Positions 1 to 9,285 of a stretch of 64,000 nt of DNA are shown piece by piece. The notes below the pieces were generated by a model that was given only the letters and a program-made list of their open reading frames with translations, was not told the origin of the DNA and did not search any database. The first letter of the stretch is position 1. Every line of letters begins with the position of its first letter. Position numbers and translations under genes: made by a program. Source of the DNA: Coix lacryma-jobi var. lacryma-jobi (lineage: Eukaryota; Streptophyta; Magnoliopsida; Poales; Poaceae); the NCBI GenBank assembly GCA_009763385.1, contig CM019827.1, positions 118,553,964 to 118,617,963 of the forward strand, written 5' to 3'.

Positions 1-557
1 TGCAGGTTCCTGATGGAACCGTGCTAAACGTGTTGGACGTCACTCCGCTGGTGTTAAACTACCAAGATGTTTTTATAACTGGTGAATCGTGGGCTCGCGC
101 TAAGTTTAAACATCCTTCGCTGTCCTTTGAACGTTTTTGGTGGTCGAAGGTGCGAAGGTATGATTTGAAGAATAGTAGGTCGAGCAGCTTTTGGCGCGAG
201 GCGGACTTTACTGATCGTCAAGCTACGCGCTATTTGTTTGGTCCGTCTTCGTCTTCGCAAGTTGCTTTAGACGATGATATTGATGATAATAGTGCGTTGG
301 ATTATTTGTTTGGGCGAAGTAAGCTTGAAGTGGGCCCCGACGGATCGCTGGTGGTTCCGAAGGAAGAACCTTCGGATGTGGATGATGTACATCGTACATA
401 TATGTATCGGGCGAGGGTTTTGCCTGGTGAGCTGCCGATTGTTCCGGCGGCTCCTTTGTTGTGGGGACCTATCGTTGTGGCGGAGCCGGAGTTCGAGGAG
501 GTTAGCGATGGTTCTGGTGATTTGATGTTGATTGAAGGGAGCGATGGTTCATTGTAA
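1..557 (+). CDS. antisense ORF of the Grande-like element, 5' end outside window
   Basis: This frame is open from base 3 to a TAA at 555-557 and lies antisense to gag-pol, about 2.3 kb beyond the end of pol. The first in-window start-like codon, at 21, is GTG, so the true start is almost certainly left of the window. The visible 185 or so residues are acidic and serine-rich in the second half, with an aromatic basic stretch (RFWWSKVRRYD) and two similar motifs (RYLFG, DYLFG). I recognise no enzymatic domain. Grande elements of maize have an ORF of unknown function in the same antisense position ('gene23'), and this is probably its counterpart; that is from memory and not checked. Function unknown. 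Confidence 0.55.
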   Translation, partial: QVPDGTVLNVLDVTPLVLNYQDVFITGESWARAKFKHPSLSFERFWWSKVRRYDLKNSRSSSFWREADFTDRQATRYLFGPSSSSQVALDDDIDDNSALDYLFGRSKLEVGPDGSLVVPKEEPSDVDDVHRTYMYRARVLPGELPIVPAAPLLWGPIVVAEPEFEEVSDGSGDLMLIEGSDGSL

Positions 558-681
558 ATGATTTTTTTTATTTTTCGGATATGTTTGTTGTTGTAACGTT
601 ACTTTGTAACGGCATGAGCAAGATGTATGGGTTGTGTGCCGTGTTTGCTGTGCTATTTTAACGTTCCTTATATTGTTTTGA

Positions 682-1391
682 CAGCGACGCTCTGTTTTAC
701 TTTTAGCGAGGCTCGCGCGCTTGCTCGCGTGAGCTTGTTTTGAAAAAACAGCGACGCCCCCTTTTTCTTTGAGCGAGGCTCGCGCATTTGCTCTTGTGAG
801 CTTGTTTTGAAAAAACAGCGACGCCCCCTTGTTCTTTTAGCGAGGCTCGCGCATTTGCTCTTGTGAGCTTGTTTTGAAAAAACAGCGACGCCCCCTTTTT
901 CTTTTAGCGAGACTCGCGCATTTGCTCTTGTGAGCTTGTTTTGAAAAAACAGCGACGCCCCCTTTTTCTTTTAGCGAGGCTCGCGCATTTGCTCTTGTGA
1001 GCTTGTTTTGAAAAAACAGCGACGCCCCCTTTTTCTTTTAGCGAGGCTCGCGCATTTGCTCTTGTGAGCTTGTTTTGAAAAAACAGCGACGCCCCCTTGT
1101 TCTTTTAGCGAGGCTCGCGCATTTGCTCTTGTGAGCTTGTTTTGAAAAAACAGCGACGCCCCCTTTTTCTTTTAGCGAGGCTCGCGCATTTGCTCTTGTG
1201 AGCTTGTTTTGAAAAAACAGCGACGCCCCCTTTTTCTTTTAGCGAGGCTCGCGCATTTGCTCTTGTGAGCTTGTTTTGAAAAAACAGCGACGCCCCCTTT
1301 TTCTTTTAGCGAGGCTCGCGCATTTGCTCTTGTGAGCTTGTTTTGAAAAAACAGCGACGCCCCCTTTTTCTTTTAGCGAGGCTCGTGCTTT
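682..1391. repeat. tandem array A, 67-bp unit, about 11 copies
   Basis: Units begin with CAGCGACGCC at 682, 749, 816, 883, 950, 1017, 1084, 1151, 1218, 1285 and 1352, exactly 67 bases apart. The first unit is the most diverged and the last breaks off near 1391. Middle copies differ by one or two bases, so the array was recently homogenised. It sits between the antisense ORF and array B inside the retrotransposon. Confidence 0.95.
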
Positions 1392-1546
1392 GCTTTTTAA
1401 CATAGTGAATTGGAGAGGACAGCGACCCGTACGTCTATAGTCGCTATTTCGAGGGTGCTACGAAGGTCGATGGTTTGGAGTTTTCGGTTTGCAAAGCGTT
1501 GCGACAGTTGCTATGCCGAGACTCTGCTGGACGAGGGTGCCTCATT

Positions 1547-2080
1547 GGTTGGGCGAGGCGGGAGAAAGTGCGCCCGCCGGTTGCCTGACCTGGAGGGCTC
1601 GGGAGAGACGGAGCATGTGGGCCCGCCCGAGGCCTGGCTTGGAGGGCTCGGGCGAGACGGAGAAAGTGGACCCGCCCGAGGCCTGGCTTGGAGGGCTCGG
1701 GCGAGACGGAGGAAGTGGACCCGCCCGAGGCCTGGCTTGGAGGGCTCGGGCGAGACGGAGAAAGTGGGCCCGCCCGAGGCCTGGCTTGGAGGGCTCGGGC
1801 GAGACGGAGGAAGTGGGCCCGCCCGAGGCCTGGCTTGGAGGGCTCGGGCGAGACGGAGAAAGTGGGCCCGCCCGAGGCCTGGCTTGGAGGGCTCGGGTGA
1901 GACGGAGAAAGTGGACCCGCCCGAGGCCTGGCTTGGAGGGCTCGGGCGAGACGGAGAAAGTGGGCCCGCCCGAGGCCTGGCTTGGAGGGCTCGGGCGAGA
2001 CGGAGAATGTGGACCCGCCCGAGGCCTGGCTTGGAGGGCTCGGGCGAGACGGAGAAAGTGGGCCCGCCCGAGGCCTGACT
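1547..2080. repeat. tandem array B, 49-bp GC-rich unit, about 10 copies
   Basis: Units start with GGCTCGGGCGAGAC at 1596, 1645, 1694, 1743, 1792, 1841, 1890, 1939, 1988 and 2037 (the first is a variant), with one more degenerate unit near 1547. Alternate copies differ at a few fixed positions (GAAAGTGG versus GGAAGTGG, GGGCCCG versus GGACCCG). Because 49 is not a multiple of three and the unit has no stop in any plus-strand frame, all three frames stay open through the array. The long ORFs there are a by-product of the repeat. Confidence 0.95.
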
Positions 2081-2087
2081 TTGCTTG

Positions 2088-2612
2088 TGCGAGAGCGCTC
2101 GACTTTTTGGGACTTCGCGCTTCCCCTTATGTTAGGCGGAGGTGAAGTTTGCTTTTTTGCGAGCCCCTGTCATTTGTGCCAGGGTGCTCGACTTTTTTGG
2201 ACTTCGCGCCTCCCCTTATCTTAGGCGGAGGTGAGTTTGTTTTGTTGCGAGCCCCTGTCGTTTGTGCCAGGGTGCTCGACTTTCCTCCCCTTATCTTAGG
2301 CGGAGGTGAGTTTGCTTTTTGCGAGCCCCTGTCGTTTGTGCCAGGGTGCTCGACTTTCCTCCCCTTATCTTAGGCGGAGGTGAGTTTGCTTTTTGCGAGC
2401 CCCTGTCGTTTGTGCCAGGGTGCTCGACTTTCCTCCCCTTATCTTAGGCGGAGGTGAGTTTGCTTTGTTGCGAGCCCCTGTCGTTTGTGCCAGGGTGCTC
2501 GACTTTCCTCCCCTTATCTTAGGCGGAGGTGAGTTTGCTTTTTGCGAGCCCCTGTCGTTTGTGCCAGGGTGCTCGACTTTCCTCCCCTTATCTTAGGCGG
2601 AGGTGAAGTTTG
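2088..2612. repeat. tandem array C, about 74-bp unit, about 7 copies
   Basis: Units of the form CTCGACTTTCCTCCCCTTAT, then TTAGGCGGAGGTGAG, then GCGAGCCCCTGTCGTTTGTG follow at 74-76 base spacing. The first two copies carry an extra TTTTTGGGACTTCGCG-type stretch and are longer. The array is unrelated in sequence to A and B and lies closest to the end of pol. Confidence 0.93.
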
Positions 2613-2898
2613 CTTTGAAAAGAAAAGGAATGTTTTTCGAAGCAATCTTAGCAGGTTTTCATCGAATGTAGCGCTCTTGAAAGAGATCCGCTTTTTTCGA
2701 TGTTTTGGAGTAGAGGGTTGGAGATTTTACTTTTTTGGGGGTTCTAGCCTGTATTAATGCTTTGGATACTGCCTCGTTAAAAAACCTTACGCCCCTTCGT
2801 AAGGAAAAAGAGTGCAGCTCCTGTTTTTGTCAAGTACATGAGTGTAGATAAGATAGTAAGTGAAAGATTACATAACGCGAGGGCTCGCTAAGGCTCCG
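2613..2898. other. retrotransposon non-coding stretch between pol and array C
   Basis: No gene is visible. On the plus strand 2767-2815 reads GCCTCGTTAAAAAACC, a short inverted pair (CCTTACG/CGTAAGG) and AAAAAGAGTGCAG. This is a block I have seen in the corresponding part of other grass gypsy elements, but I cannot assign a role. Confidence 0.5.
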
Positions 2899-5800
2899 CT
2901 ATGGGTAGAATTTGCGAAGGTCGTCAATGTTCCAGGTGTGTGGTAGGATATTACCTTCGCTGTCGGAGAGGTGGAAGGAGCCTGGACGATTGCATTCTGC
3001 GATCAGGAACGGGCCTGTCCACTTAGTCTGGAACTTTCCGGCCATGCTGGCGTTTTGTTTACGGATGAGGACGAGGTCACCCTTCTGCAGGTTTTTGATT
3101 CTGACCTTTTTATCTCTCCATTTTTTGGTCTCTTCCTGATACTTGCGAAGGTTGTGAACTGCGCTGCATCTTGTTTCTTCTAGCAAGTCTTTGTCAGTTA
3201 GCTTGGCTGGCTCATCACTTGCGAGGGTTGTTCTTGGTGAGGTGTATTTTAGCTCCTCTGGTAACACGGCTTCTTCGCCGAACAAAAGTTTGAAGGGTGT
3301 GAATTTGGTTGCTCTGCATTCAGAGGTATTGTGAGACCAGGTGACTGGAGTTAGCTCGTCTGCCCATTTGCCTTTGGGTCTGCCTTGCAACTTTTTGGAT
3401 ATGGATTGGAAAATTGTTGCGTTGGCTCTTTCGACTAGACCGTTGGACTGCGGGTGTCGGACTGAGGCGAAGCATAGAATTGTTCCGATTTGTGCACAGA
3501 ATTCTTTGAAAACCTCGCTGTCAAACTGGGTGCCGTTGTCGACGGTTAGATGTTGGGGGACTCCGAAGCGACAAACTATCTGCTGCCAGAAAAACTTTTT
3601 TACTGCGAGGGAGGTTATGGAGGACAGTGGTCTTGTTTCGATCCATTTGGTGAAATATTCCACGGCTACCACCGCATAGCGAAGGTTCCCCGGAGCCGTC
3701 GGTAGTGGGCCCACGAGATCCATTGCCCACCTTTGCAGAGGCCAGGTTGGGCATATGAGGGTTGTGGGAGCCCCTGGGGTGTTTTGGTTTTTTGCTGTCA
3801 GTTGACAACCTTCGCATTTCTTGACGATGGTTTCAGCATCTCTCAGCGCAGTTGGCCAGTAGAAACCTTGCCGGAAAGCCTTTCCTACTAGTGCCCTCGG
3901 GCCATTGTGTGAGCCACATATACCTTCGTGGATGAGTTTGAGAATGTCGGTGCCTTCGGACTGTGACACGCACTTGAGCCAAGGTGAGGTTACCGAAGCT
4001 TTGAATAGGGTGTTATCCACAATCTTGTACCCTCGCACTCTTTGCTTTAGTCTGTTCTCTTCTTCTTTGGAGCTGGGTTCATGGAGTCCTTTGATGTGGG
4101 CCATGATAGGTGCTCTCCAATCCTCGCACTGAATTGCGCTGATCAGCTTGATGCTGATTTCGGAAGCTTCGAAGGCTGACCGAGTGGAAACCTCGTAGAA
4201 GACGTCCGGAGGGAGGTGTAGCTGCTGCGCGGCTGCTTTGGCTAAGCAATCTGCTTCGCTGTTTTCAGTCCTCGATATTGCTTTTACGGTTATGCCGAGG
4301 AAGAAAGATTCTAACCTTCGGACATATTGAAAATACTTTTGAAGCTCTGGTTCTTTTGCTTTGTAGTTCTTTTCAATGTGCCCCGCAATGACTTGAGAGT
4401 CTGTGTTGATGAGTGCCCTTCGGACTGACAACGATCGCAGCCTTGAAAGTGCCAGAATCACAGCCTCATATTCGGCGGAGTTGTTTGTGCATTTGAAGTC
4501 CAGCCTTCGTGCGTATCTCAGCTTCGACCCTGAAGGCGAGATTAGAATGGCCGAGGCACCGGCTCCAGTTGCACCCCAGGCCCCGTCGACGTAAGCGATC
4601 CAAAACTGGTCCTGTTGCAGCTCACCGGGGCGAGGGTCGGGTGTCCATTCTGCTATGAAATCAGCCAGCACTTGTGATTTGATCGCTGTTCTGCCAACGA
4701 AGGTTACAGCATAACTGTTAAGCTCGACTGCCCATTTTGCTATTCTTCCAACAGCTTCGTTGTTTTTGAAAATGTTCTCGAGGGGGTACGTCGAAGGTAC
4801 ATGTATCTCGTGCGCCTGGAAATAGTGCTTGAGCTTTCTTGATGCCATGACGACGGCGTATGCTATTTTCTCAAGCTCCGAATAATTTCTCTTTGGGCCT
4901 TCGAGGGTTTCTGAAACATAGTAGATTGGGGCTTGTCTGGCTTTGTTGTTTTCGCGGAGTTCCTTGATGAGGACTGCGCTTGCTGCGTGTGGCGAAGCTG
5001 CGACGTAGAGTAACAGTAAATCTCCCTTGCTTGGGCTGGTTAAGGCAGTTAAGCTGGTCAGATACTTTTTCAACTCCTCGAAGGCCATTTGCTGCTGGGG
5101 ACCCCAGTTGAATGGAGCGTTGCTTCTGAGTGTTTCAAAAAAGGGTAACCCTCGCTCTGCGGATCTTGAGATGAATCTGCTAAGTGCTGCCAAACGACCG
5201 GTCAGACGCTGAGCTGCTTTCTTGGTTGTCGGAGGTTCCATGTTCATGATGGCATCAATCTTCTCAGGGTTGGCTTCGATTCCTCTGGCTGAGACGATGC
5301 ACCCTAGCAATTTACCTTTGCTTACCCCGAAAACACATTTTTCTGGGTTCAGTTTCAGTCCGGCGGACCGGAGGTTGCTGAATACCCTCGATAAGTCTGG
5401 TATGTGGTTCTCTTTAAGTTCACTCTGAACGACTAGGTCGTCGACATAGGCGGAGACAGCATGCTCATCCTTGAAAACTTCGGAGGTCATGCGAGCGAAG
5501 GTTGAGCCTGCATTTTTCAAACCTTCTGCCATCCTTCGGAAGCAAAAGGTGCCCGAGGGTGTGATAAAGCTTGTTTTTTCTTCGTCTTCTTCATTCATCC
5601 AGATCTGGTGATATCCTGAGAAGCAATCAAGGAGGGATAGCATTTGGCAACCTGCCGCTCTGTCAACCAGGGTGCTTATGTTTGGCAGGGGGAAATCATC
5701 CTTCGGACAGGCTTTGTTCAAGCAAGTGAAATCGACGCACATTCGCCATTTTTTGTTCTTCTTTTGGACTAGGACCACATTTGAGAGCCAAGTTGGGTAT

Positions 5801-8607
5801 TTGACTGGGCGAATGACGCCTGCGTCCAGGAGCCTTTTTACCTCAGCCTTCGCTGCCTCCTTTCTTTCTTCTGACATCTTGCGGAGCTTTTGTTTGATTG
5901 GGCGATAGCCTGTTTTGATGTTCAGGCTATGCTCGATCATTGATCTGTTGACTCCTTTTAGGTCTTCTGCGGACCAAGCGAAGGTGTCGGAATTTTCTCT
6001 GAGGAAGGTGACGAGGTTGCCTTCTGATTGAGGGACTAGATTGGCTGAAATGATCACCTTTCTTTCGGCATTACCCTCGAAGAGTTGGACTTGTTTGGTT
6101 TCCTCCTTTGGCGCTGCCTTCACTCTGTCATTGCAGACCTCGCCCTCGACGCTGATACCGGGGGTTTGAGGTTTTGACAAATTGTGTACATTACGTTGCC
6201 CCGGGGCTACGTTCCCTTCAGCTGTCCTTGCAATGTCCTGGTCCCCAAATACTGCGACCACACCCTTCGGAGCGGGAAGTTTCATGCATAGGTAGGCGGG
6301 ATGGATGCCCGCATTGAATGCGTTTGTGACCCCTCGGCCAAAAATGGCATTGTATGGGTAGAACATGTCGACGACATCAAATGTTATATGTTCCGTCCTG
6401 CAGTTGATTTGGTCGCCGAAGGTCACGGGCAGAGAGATTTTCCCGACGGCTCTCACTTGCTGACCACCGAAACCGTATAGGGGGTTGTCGGCCGGTTGCA
6501 GAAGGTTTCTGTCAAGCTTCATGCTGTCGAAGGTTGAGGCGAACAAGATGTCAGCGGAGCTTCCTGTATCGACCAGGATTTTGGTGACAGTCCACCCAGC
6601 GAGGTTGGTTTCGATCACCATAGCATCTGTGTGAGGGTAATCTCTTAGCTTCATGTCACTAGAATCGAAGGTTATGGGGATGTGAGACCAGCGACCGAAT
6701 TTATGTGGTCCTTCGACGGCCACGTGGTGAACGCGTCTGGCATGTTCCTTCCTCTGCCGTTTGTTACCATGGTCCTCATTTGAACCTCCGGTAATAGCTA
6801 GAATCACACCGAAGGTTGAAGTTGGATTGTTGATGGTCGTTTGGCTCGGGGCTTCGGCTTTTACAGGTTGTGGTGCTGGTAACGCGGGGATTGGCGGTGG
6901 TGGTGGCAGAGCGTTACTAGCTTGGTATGTTGTTGGAATTTGGTTTTGGGGGGTAGTTGGGTATGTGACTGTGTAAGGTGGGTTTTGGCGTTGTGGGGTG
7001 GTGGTTGGCTGATAAGGGGTTTGGTTGTAGAGTGGGTGGTGAGTGTAAGAGGGTTGTTGCGAAGGTAGGCCGTAGTTTATGGGGGTATACTGGTATGGGG
7101 GATTTGGTGGGTGGAAACTTGGTTTCCTGGTGTGGTTGATGGTTCGGGTGTCGGACGAAGCAGCTTTCCTGGATTCCTGGTATTCTTTGCCCTTGGCGAA
7201 GCATTCGCATTGCTTTGTTGTATGTCCCTTTCCCATTCCACAGAAGTGACAATACATTTTGGCAGGATCTCGCTGCTGGTACCGCTGATTCGGCGGAGGT
7301 GGCAAAACCTGCGGGGCTTGGTTGCTCGGAGGTTGAGCGTTCCGTCTTTGATCTTCGCAATTTGTTGCTTTGTTGATCGCACCGACGTTGCCTTGCTCTT
7401 GGCGAGGGTTGCTTTCTCTCAGTTGAGGCCTCGGCTGTGGCCTCTGCTGAGACCTCCGAGCATCGGACTTCGCTCTGAAATCCATATCAGCTCTACAGTA
7501 TCTTTCCATTGTTTCATGCAACTCTTCGATTGAGTTTGCCGGTTTTCTGGCAAATTTTGAGGAGCATGGTCCTGGGCGCAGGCCACTGACTGCAGCGAGG
7601 ATGACAGCCTCGTCAGATATCCCCGGGGTCCTTGCTCTGATTTGAATAAACCTTCGCCAATAATCTTGGAGCGGCTCGCGTTCTTCTTGCTTGCAATTGA
7701 ACAGCTCGATGGGGTTTGACGGGGCTGGAGTAATGCCCTTGAAATTTGTACACAGCTTGTCTCTGAGGGTGGCCCAGGAATCTACAGTTCCGGGGCGAAG
7801 GTTGTTGTACCACGTTTGTGCGATGTCTCGCAGAATGATGACAAAGGATTTTGCCATTGTTGATTCATCACCGCCTACTGCGGCAACCGCTGCTTCGTAG
7901 CTCATGATGAACTGGCGAGGGTCGGAAAGTCCATCATAGCGGGGTAGGTTTTGTGGATTATAGCATGGTGGCCAGGGCTGGGTTTGGAGTATTTGGGAGA
8001 GTGGTGACTTTGGATCGTATGGCATTTGGTGTTGCTGATGCCTTCGCTGAATGCGAAGGTTTTGTTCTCTCGCACCTGGGTAGAGTTGGCGGAAGTTTGG
8101 GTGTCCCACAGGATATGGGTCTGGGTGTACTGGTGGTGGTGGGGGTGGTGGATGGTAACGAAGGTTATCTTGATTCGGCTCCTCATTCCCCCCTTGCGGC
8201 GGGGGAACCTCCTCATCATTCCAGCCTTCGGCCTCGGCTTCTGCCGCGGCGAGGGATTCCTCCATACGGCGAAGCTGCTCCCTGGCCTCATCGGCCCTCT
8301 GTCTGATCGAGCGCAATCGGTTATGCTTCTCAAGCTGGTCGAGGCGCCTCTTCTTCTCTTGCAGCTCAGCCTCGAGCCTTTCAAGGGCCTCGAGGCCCAC
8401 CTCCTCTTCTTCTCCCTCTCCTTCTCCCGAGGTGTGTGGGTGCGGCTGCGTCGCCATTCGGGCCTGGGGGCCCAGGGATTGGGGTTCCGGGGTGACATTC
8501 TCTCCTCCCGAGGGCTGTACAGTTTCCTCAGCAGGTGGGACCACCGCCGCCATCTCTCTAGCAACGCGCTGGTCCCTCGTTGAAGGTGCTCTCCTGTTTC
8601 CCGCCAT
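2899..8607 (-). CDS. Ty3/gypsy Gag-Pol polyprotein (1902 aa), intact frame
   Basis: It encodes the structural and enzymatic proteins for retrotransposition. Approximate domain order is: a charged coiled-coil leader with a PPPPPPP stretch, a retrotransposon Gag domain (about 220-370), a CCHC zinc knuckle CHFCGMGKGHTTKQC near 453, an aspartic protease with VDTGSSADILF near 679, a reverse transcriptase with YVDDLV near 1053, an RNase H with YVDGAWGATGAG near 1332, an integrase zinc domain H..C..C near 1556, and the integrase core (DLVGPLP, VDNGTQF, NGLVERAN, about 1630-1730). All catalytic residues are visible and there is no stop or frameshift. I chose the ATG at 8607 (MAGNRRAPST), just 3' of the primer-binding site. 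The frame stays open 67 codons further up, but that part lies in the PBS and LTR. RNase H precedes integrase, the normal Ty3 order. Confidence 0.95.
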   Translation of the reverse strand: MAGNRRAPSTRDQRVAREMAAVVPPAEETVQPSGGENVTPEPQSLGPQARMATQPHPHTSGEGEGEEEEVGLEALERLEAELQEKKRRLDQLEKHNRLRSIRQRADEAREQLRRMEESLAAAEAEAEGWNDEEVPPPQGGNEEPNQDNLRYHPPPPPPPVHPDPYPVGHPNFRQLYPGAREQNLRIQRRHQQHQMPYDPKSPLSQILQTQPWPPCYNPQNLPRYDGLSDPRQFIMSYEAAVAAVGGDESTMAKSFVIILRDIAQTWYNNLRPGTVDSWATLRDKLCTNFKGITPAPSNPIELFNCKQEEREPLQDYWRRFIQIRARTPGISDEAVILAAVSGLRPGPCSSKFARKPANSIEELHETMERYCRADMDFRAKSDARRSQQRPQPRPQLRESNPRQEQGNVGAINKATNCEDQRRNAQPPSNQAPQVLPPPPNQRYQQRDPAKMYCHFCGMGKGHTTKQCECFAKGKEYQESRKAASSDTRTINHTRKPSFHPPNPPYQYTPINYGLPSQQPSYTHHPLYNQTPYQPTTTPQRQNPPYTVTYPTTPQNQIPTTYQASNALPPPPPIPALPAPQPVKAEAPSQTTINNPTSTFGVILAITGGSNEDHGNKRQRKEHARRVHHVAVEGPHKFGRWSHIPITFDSSDMKLRDYPHTDAMVIETNLAGWTVTKILVDTGSSADILFASTFDSMKLDRNLLQPADNPLYGFGGQQVRAVGKISLPVTFGDQINCRTEHITFDVVDMFYPYNAIFGRGVTNAFNAGIHPAYLCMKLPAPKGVVAVFGDQDIARTAEGNVAPGQRNVHNLSKPQTPGISVEGEVCNDRVKAAPKEETKQVQLFEGNAERKVIISANLVPQSEGNLVTFLRENSDTFAWSAEDLKGVNRSMIEHSLNIKTGYRPIKQKLRKMSEERKEAAKAEVKRLLDAGVIRPVKYPTWLSNVVLVQKKNKKWRMCVDFTCLNKACPKDDFPLPNISTLVDRAAGCQMLSLLDCFSGYHQIWMNEEDEEKTSFITPSGTFCFRRMAEGLKNAGSTFARMTSEVFKDEHAVSAYVDDLVVQSELKENHIPDLSRVFSNLRSAGLKLNPEKCVFGVSKGKLLGCIVSARGIEANPEKIDAIMNMEPPTTKKAAQRLTGRLAALSRFISRSAERGLPFFETLRSNAPFNWGPQQQMAFEELKKYLTSLTALTSPSKGDLLLLYVAASPHAASAVLIKELRENNKARQAPIYYVSETLEGPKRNYSELEKIAYAVVMASRKLKHYFQAHEIHVPSTYPLENIFKNNEAVGRIAKWAVELNSYAVTFVGRTAIKSQVLADFIAEWTPDPRPGELQQDQFWIAYVDGAWGATGAGASAILISPSGSKLRYARRLDFKCTNNSAEYEAVILALSRLRSLSVRRALINTDSQVIAGHIEKNYKAKEPELQKYFQYVRRLESFFLGITVKAISRTENSEADCLAKAAAQQLHLPPDVFYEVSTRSAFEASEISIKLISAIQCEDWRAPIMAHIKGLHEPSSKEEENRLKQRVRGYKIVDNTLFKASVTSPWLKCVSQSEGTDILKLIHEGICGSHNGPRALVGKAFRQGFYWPTALRDAETIVKKCEGCQLTAKNQNTPGAPTTLICPTWPLQRWAMDLVGPLPTAPGNLRYAVVAVEYFTKWIETRPLSSITSLAVKKFFWQQIVCRFGVPQHLTVDNGTQFDSEVFKEFCAQIGTILCFASVRHPQSNGLVERANATIFQSISKKLQGRPKGKWADELTPVTWSHNTSECRATKFTPFKLLFGEEAVLPEELKYTSPRTTLASDEPAKLTDKDLLEETRCSAVHNLRKYQEETKKWRDKKVRIKNLQKGDLVLIRKQNASMAGKFQTKWTGPFLIAECNRPGSFHLSDSEGNILPHTWNIDDLRKFYP

Positions 8608-8620
8608 TTCAGACTTCGCA

Positions 8621-8637
8621 TCCCACGGACGGCGCCA
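8621..8637 (-). other. primer-binding site of the Grande-like element
   Basis: On the minus strand TGGCGCCGTCCGTGGGA lies three bases after the LTR end CAACA. TGGCGCC followed by tRNA-complementary sequence is the usual PBS start in plant gypsy elements. The complement ends in GGCGCCA, which would fit the 3' end of a tRNA such as tRNA-Asp; I could not check which tRNA matches best. Confidence 0.8.
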
Positions 8638-8640
8638 AAC

Positions 8641-9285
8641 TGTTGGCGACGCACTTGCCCCACCTCCGCACTTGTGCAGGGGAAAGAGCGAAGGCGGCCA
8701 GGCGTCGGAAGCGGTAGCGAAGGTAAGGCGGAAGTGGAAGATGCTCAATTTCCCAGAAAATCGTCCCCTTACACTGTTCATCCCCTTGGTATTTATAGGG
8801 AATGCCAAGGGGCACGGGCCAAATTACAAAAGGGTACAGGGAAGATTCCTCACCTCCACGCAGGGAGGGAGGGCAAAAGCGTAAATACACAGCTGAAGCG
8901 GAAACCCTAATTGGCCACCCTCCAATGCGCCGCCGCCTGGTTCTTGTTCACCTTCGGGAAAGGTGCGGAGGTTTCGACCTTCGGCCGCGCTCGCCGGACC
9001 TTCGGCTTCGCTCGCCTTCGGGACAGCGCACACTCGCCGCTTGCTTGAACCTTCGCTCCACGCGAAGGTGGCGTTGTGGGCCGACGAGGGTTTCCTGCAG
9101 TGCGACTGTCGACTTAGACCTGCACGGAATGCAACGAAGTGACGAGGGTTGAAACCGCGCCCGGGGGTCAGGGCAACGGTCCTCAGTAGGAGAGGGACCA
9201 CGCAAGGACAACAGGCATTTGCGCGAGGGTTAATTCCGAGTACCAGTTCGAGCGGCGCTTCTGCCGAGGGTCCTTTCCCCCAACA
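8641..9285 (-). repeat. 5' LTR of the Grande-like element (645 bp)
   Basis: The LTR is bounded by the 5-base inverted repeat TGTTG...CAACA, with the PBS directly on its inner side. It contains many copies of an ACCTTCG/CGAAGGT motif. Its TATA box is on the minus strand, consistent with gag-pol orientation. The partner LTR is not in the window, so LTR divergence (insertion age) cannot be read here. Confidence 0.88.
8790..8797 (-). promoter_or_regulatory. TATA box of the 5' LTR
   Basis: The minus strand reads CCCTATAAATACC here, about 150 bases before the inner end of the LTR. That is a normal place for the U3/R promoter driving gag-pol. Confidence 0.65.

Larger units (their letters stand above)
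1..9285 (-). mobile_element. Grande/Tat-like Ty3/gypsy LTR retrotransposon, left part missing
   Basis: Reading on the minus strand, the order is 5' LTR (8641-9285), primer-binding site (8621-8637), gag-pol (2899-8607), a non-coding stretch, three different tandem arrays, then an ORF on the opposite strand that runs off the window edge. The 3' LTR and the left target duplication are not in the window. A long region between pol and the 3' LTR with tandem repeats and an antisense ORF is what I know of maize Grande elements, and the LTR length also fits. The gag-pol frame is open throughout, which suggests a recent insertion. Five bases beyond the LTR, GGGTA (9286-9290), should be the right copy of the target duplication. 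Confidence 0.85.

Noticed and set aside
1410..2145. Long plus-strand ORFs through array B
   Set aside because: They exist because the 49-bp unit has no stop in any forward frame; no protein family is seen.
682..2612. Regularly spaced repeats resembling a CRISPR array
   Set aside because: Units are contiguous copies without unique spacers, in a eukaryotic retrotransposon; they are minisatellites.
8608..8808. Upstream extension of gag-pol by 67 codons
   Set aside because: That part crosses the primer-binding site and LTR; the ATG at 8607 is the sensible start.
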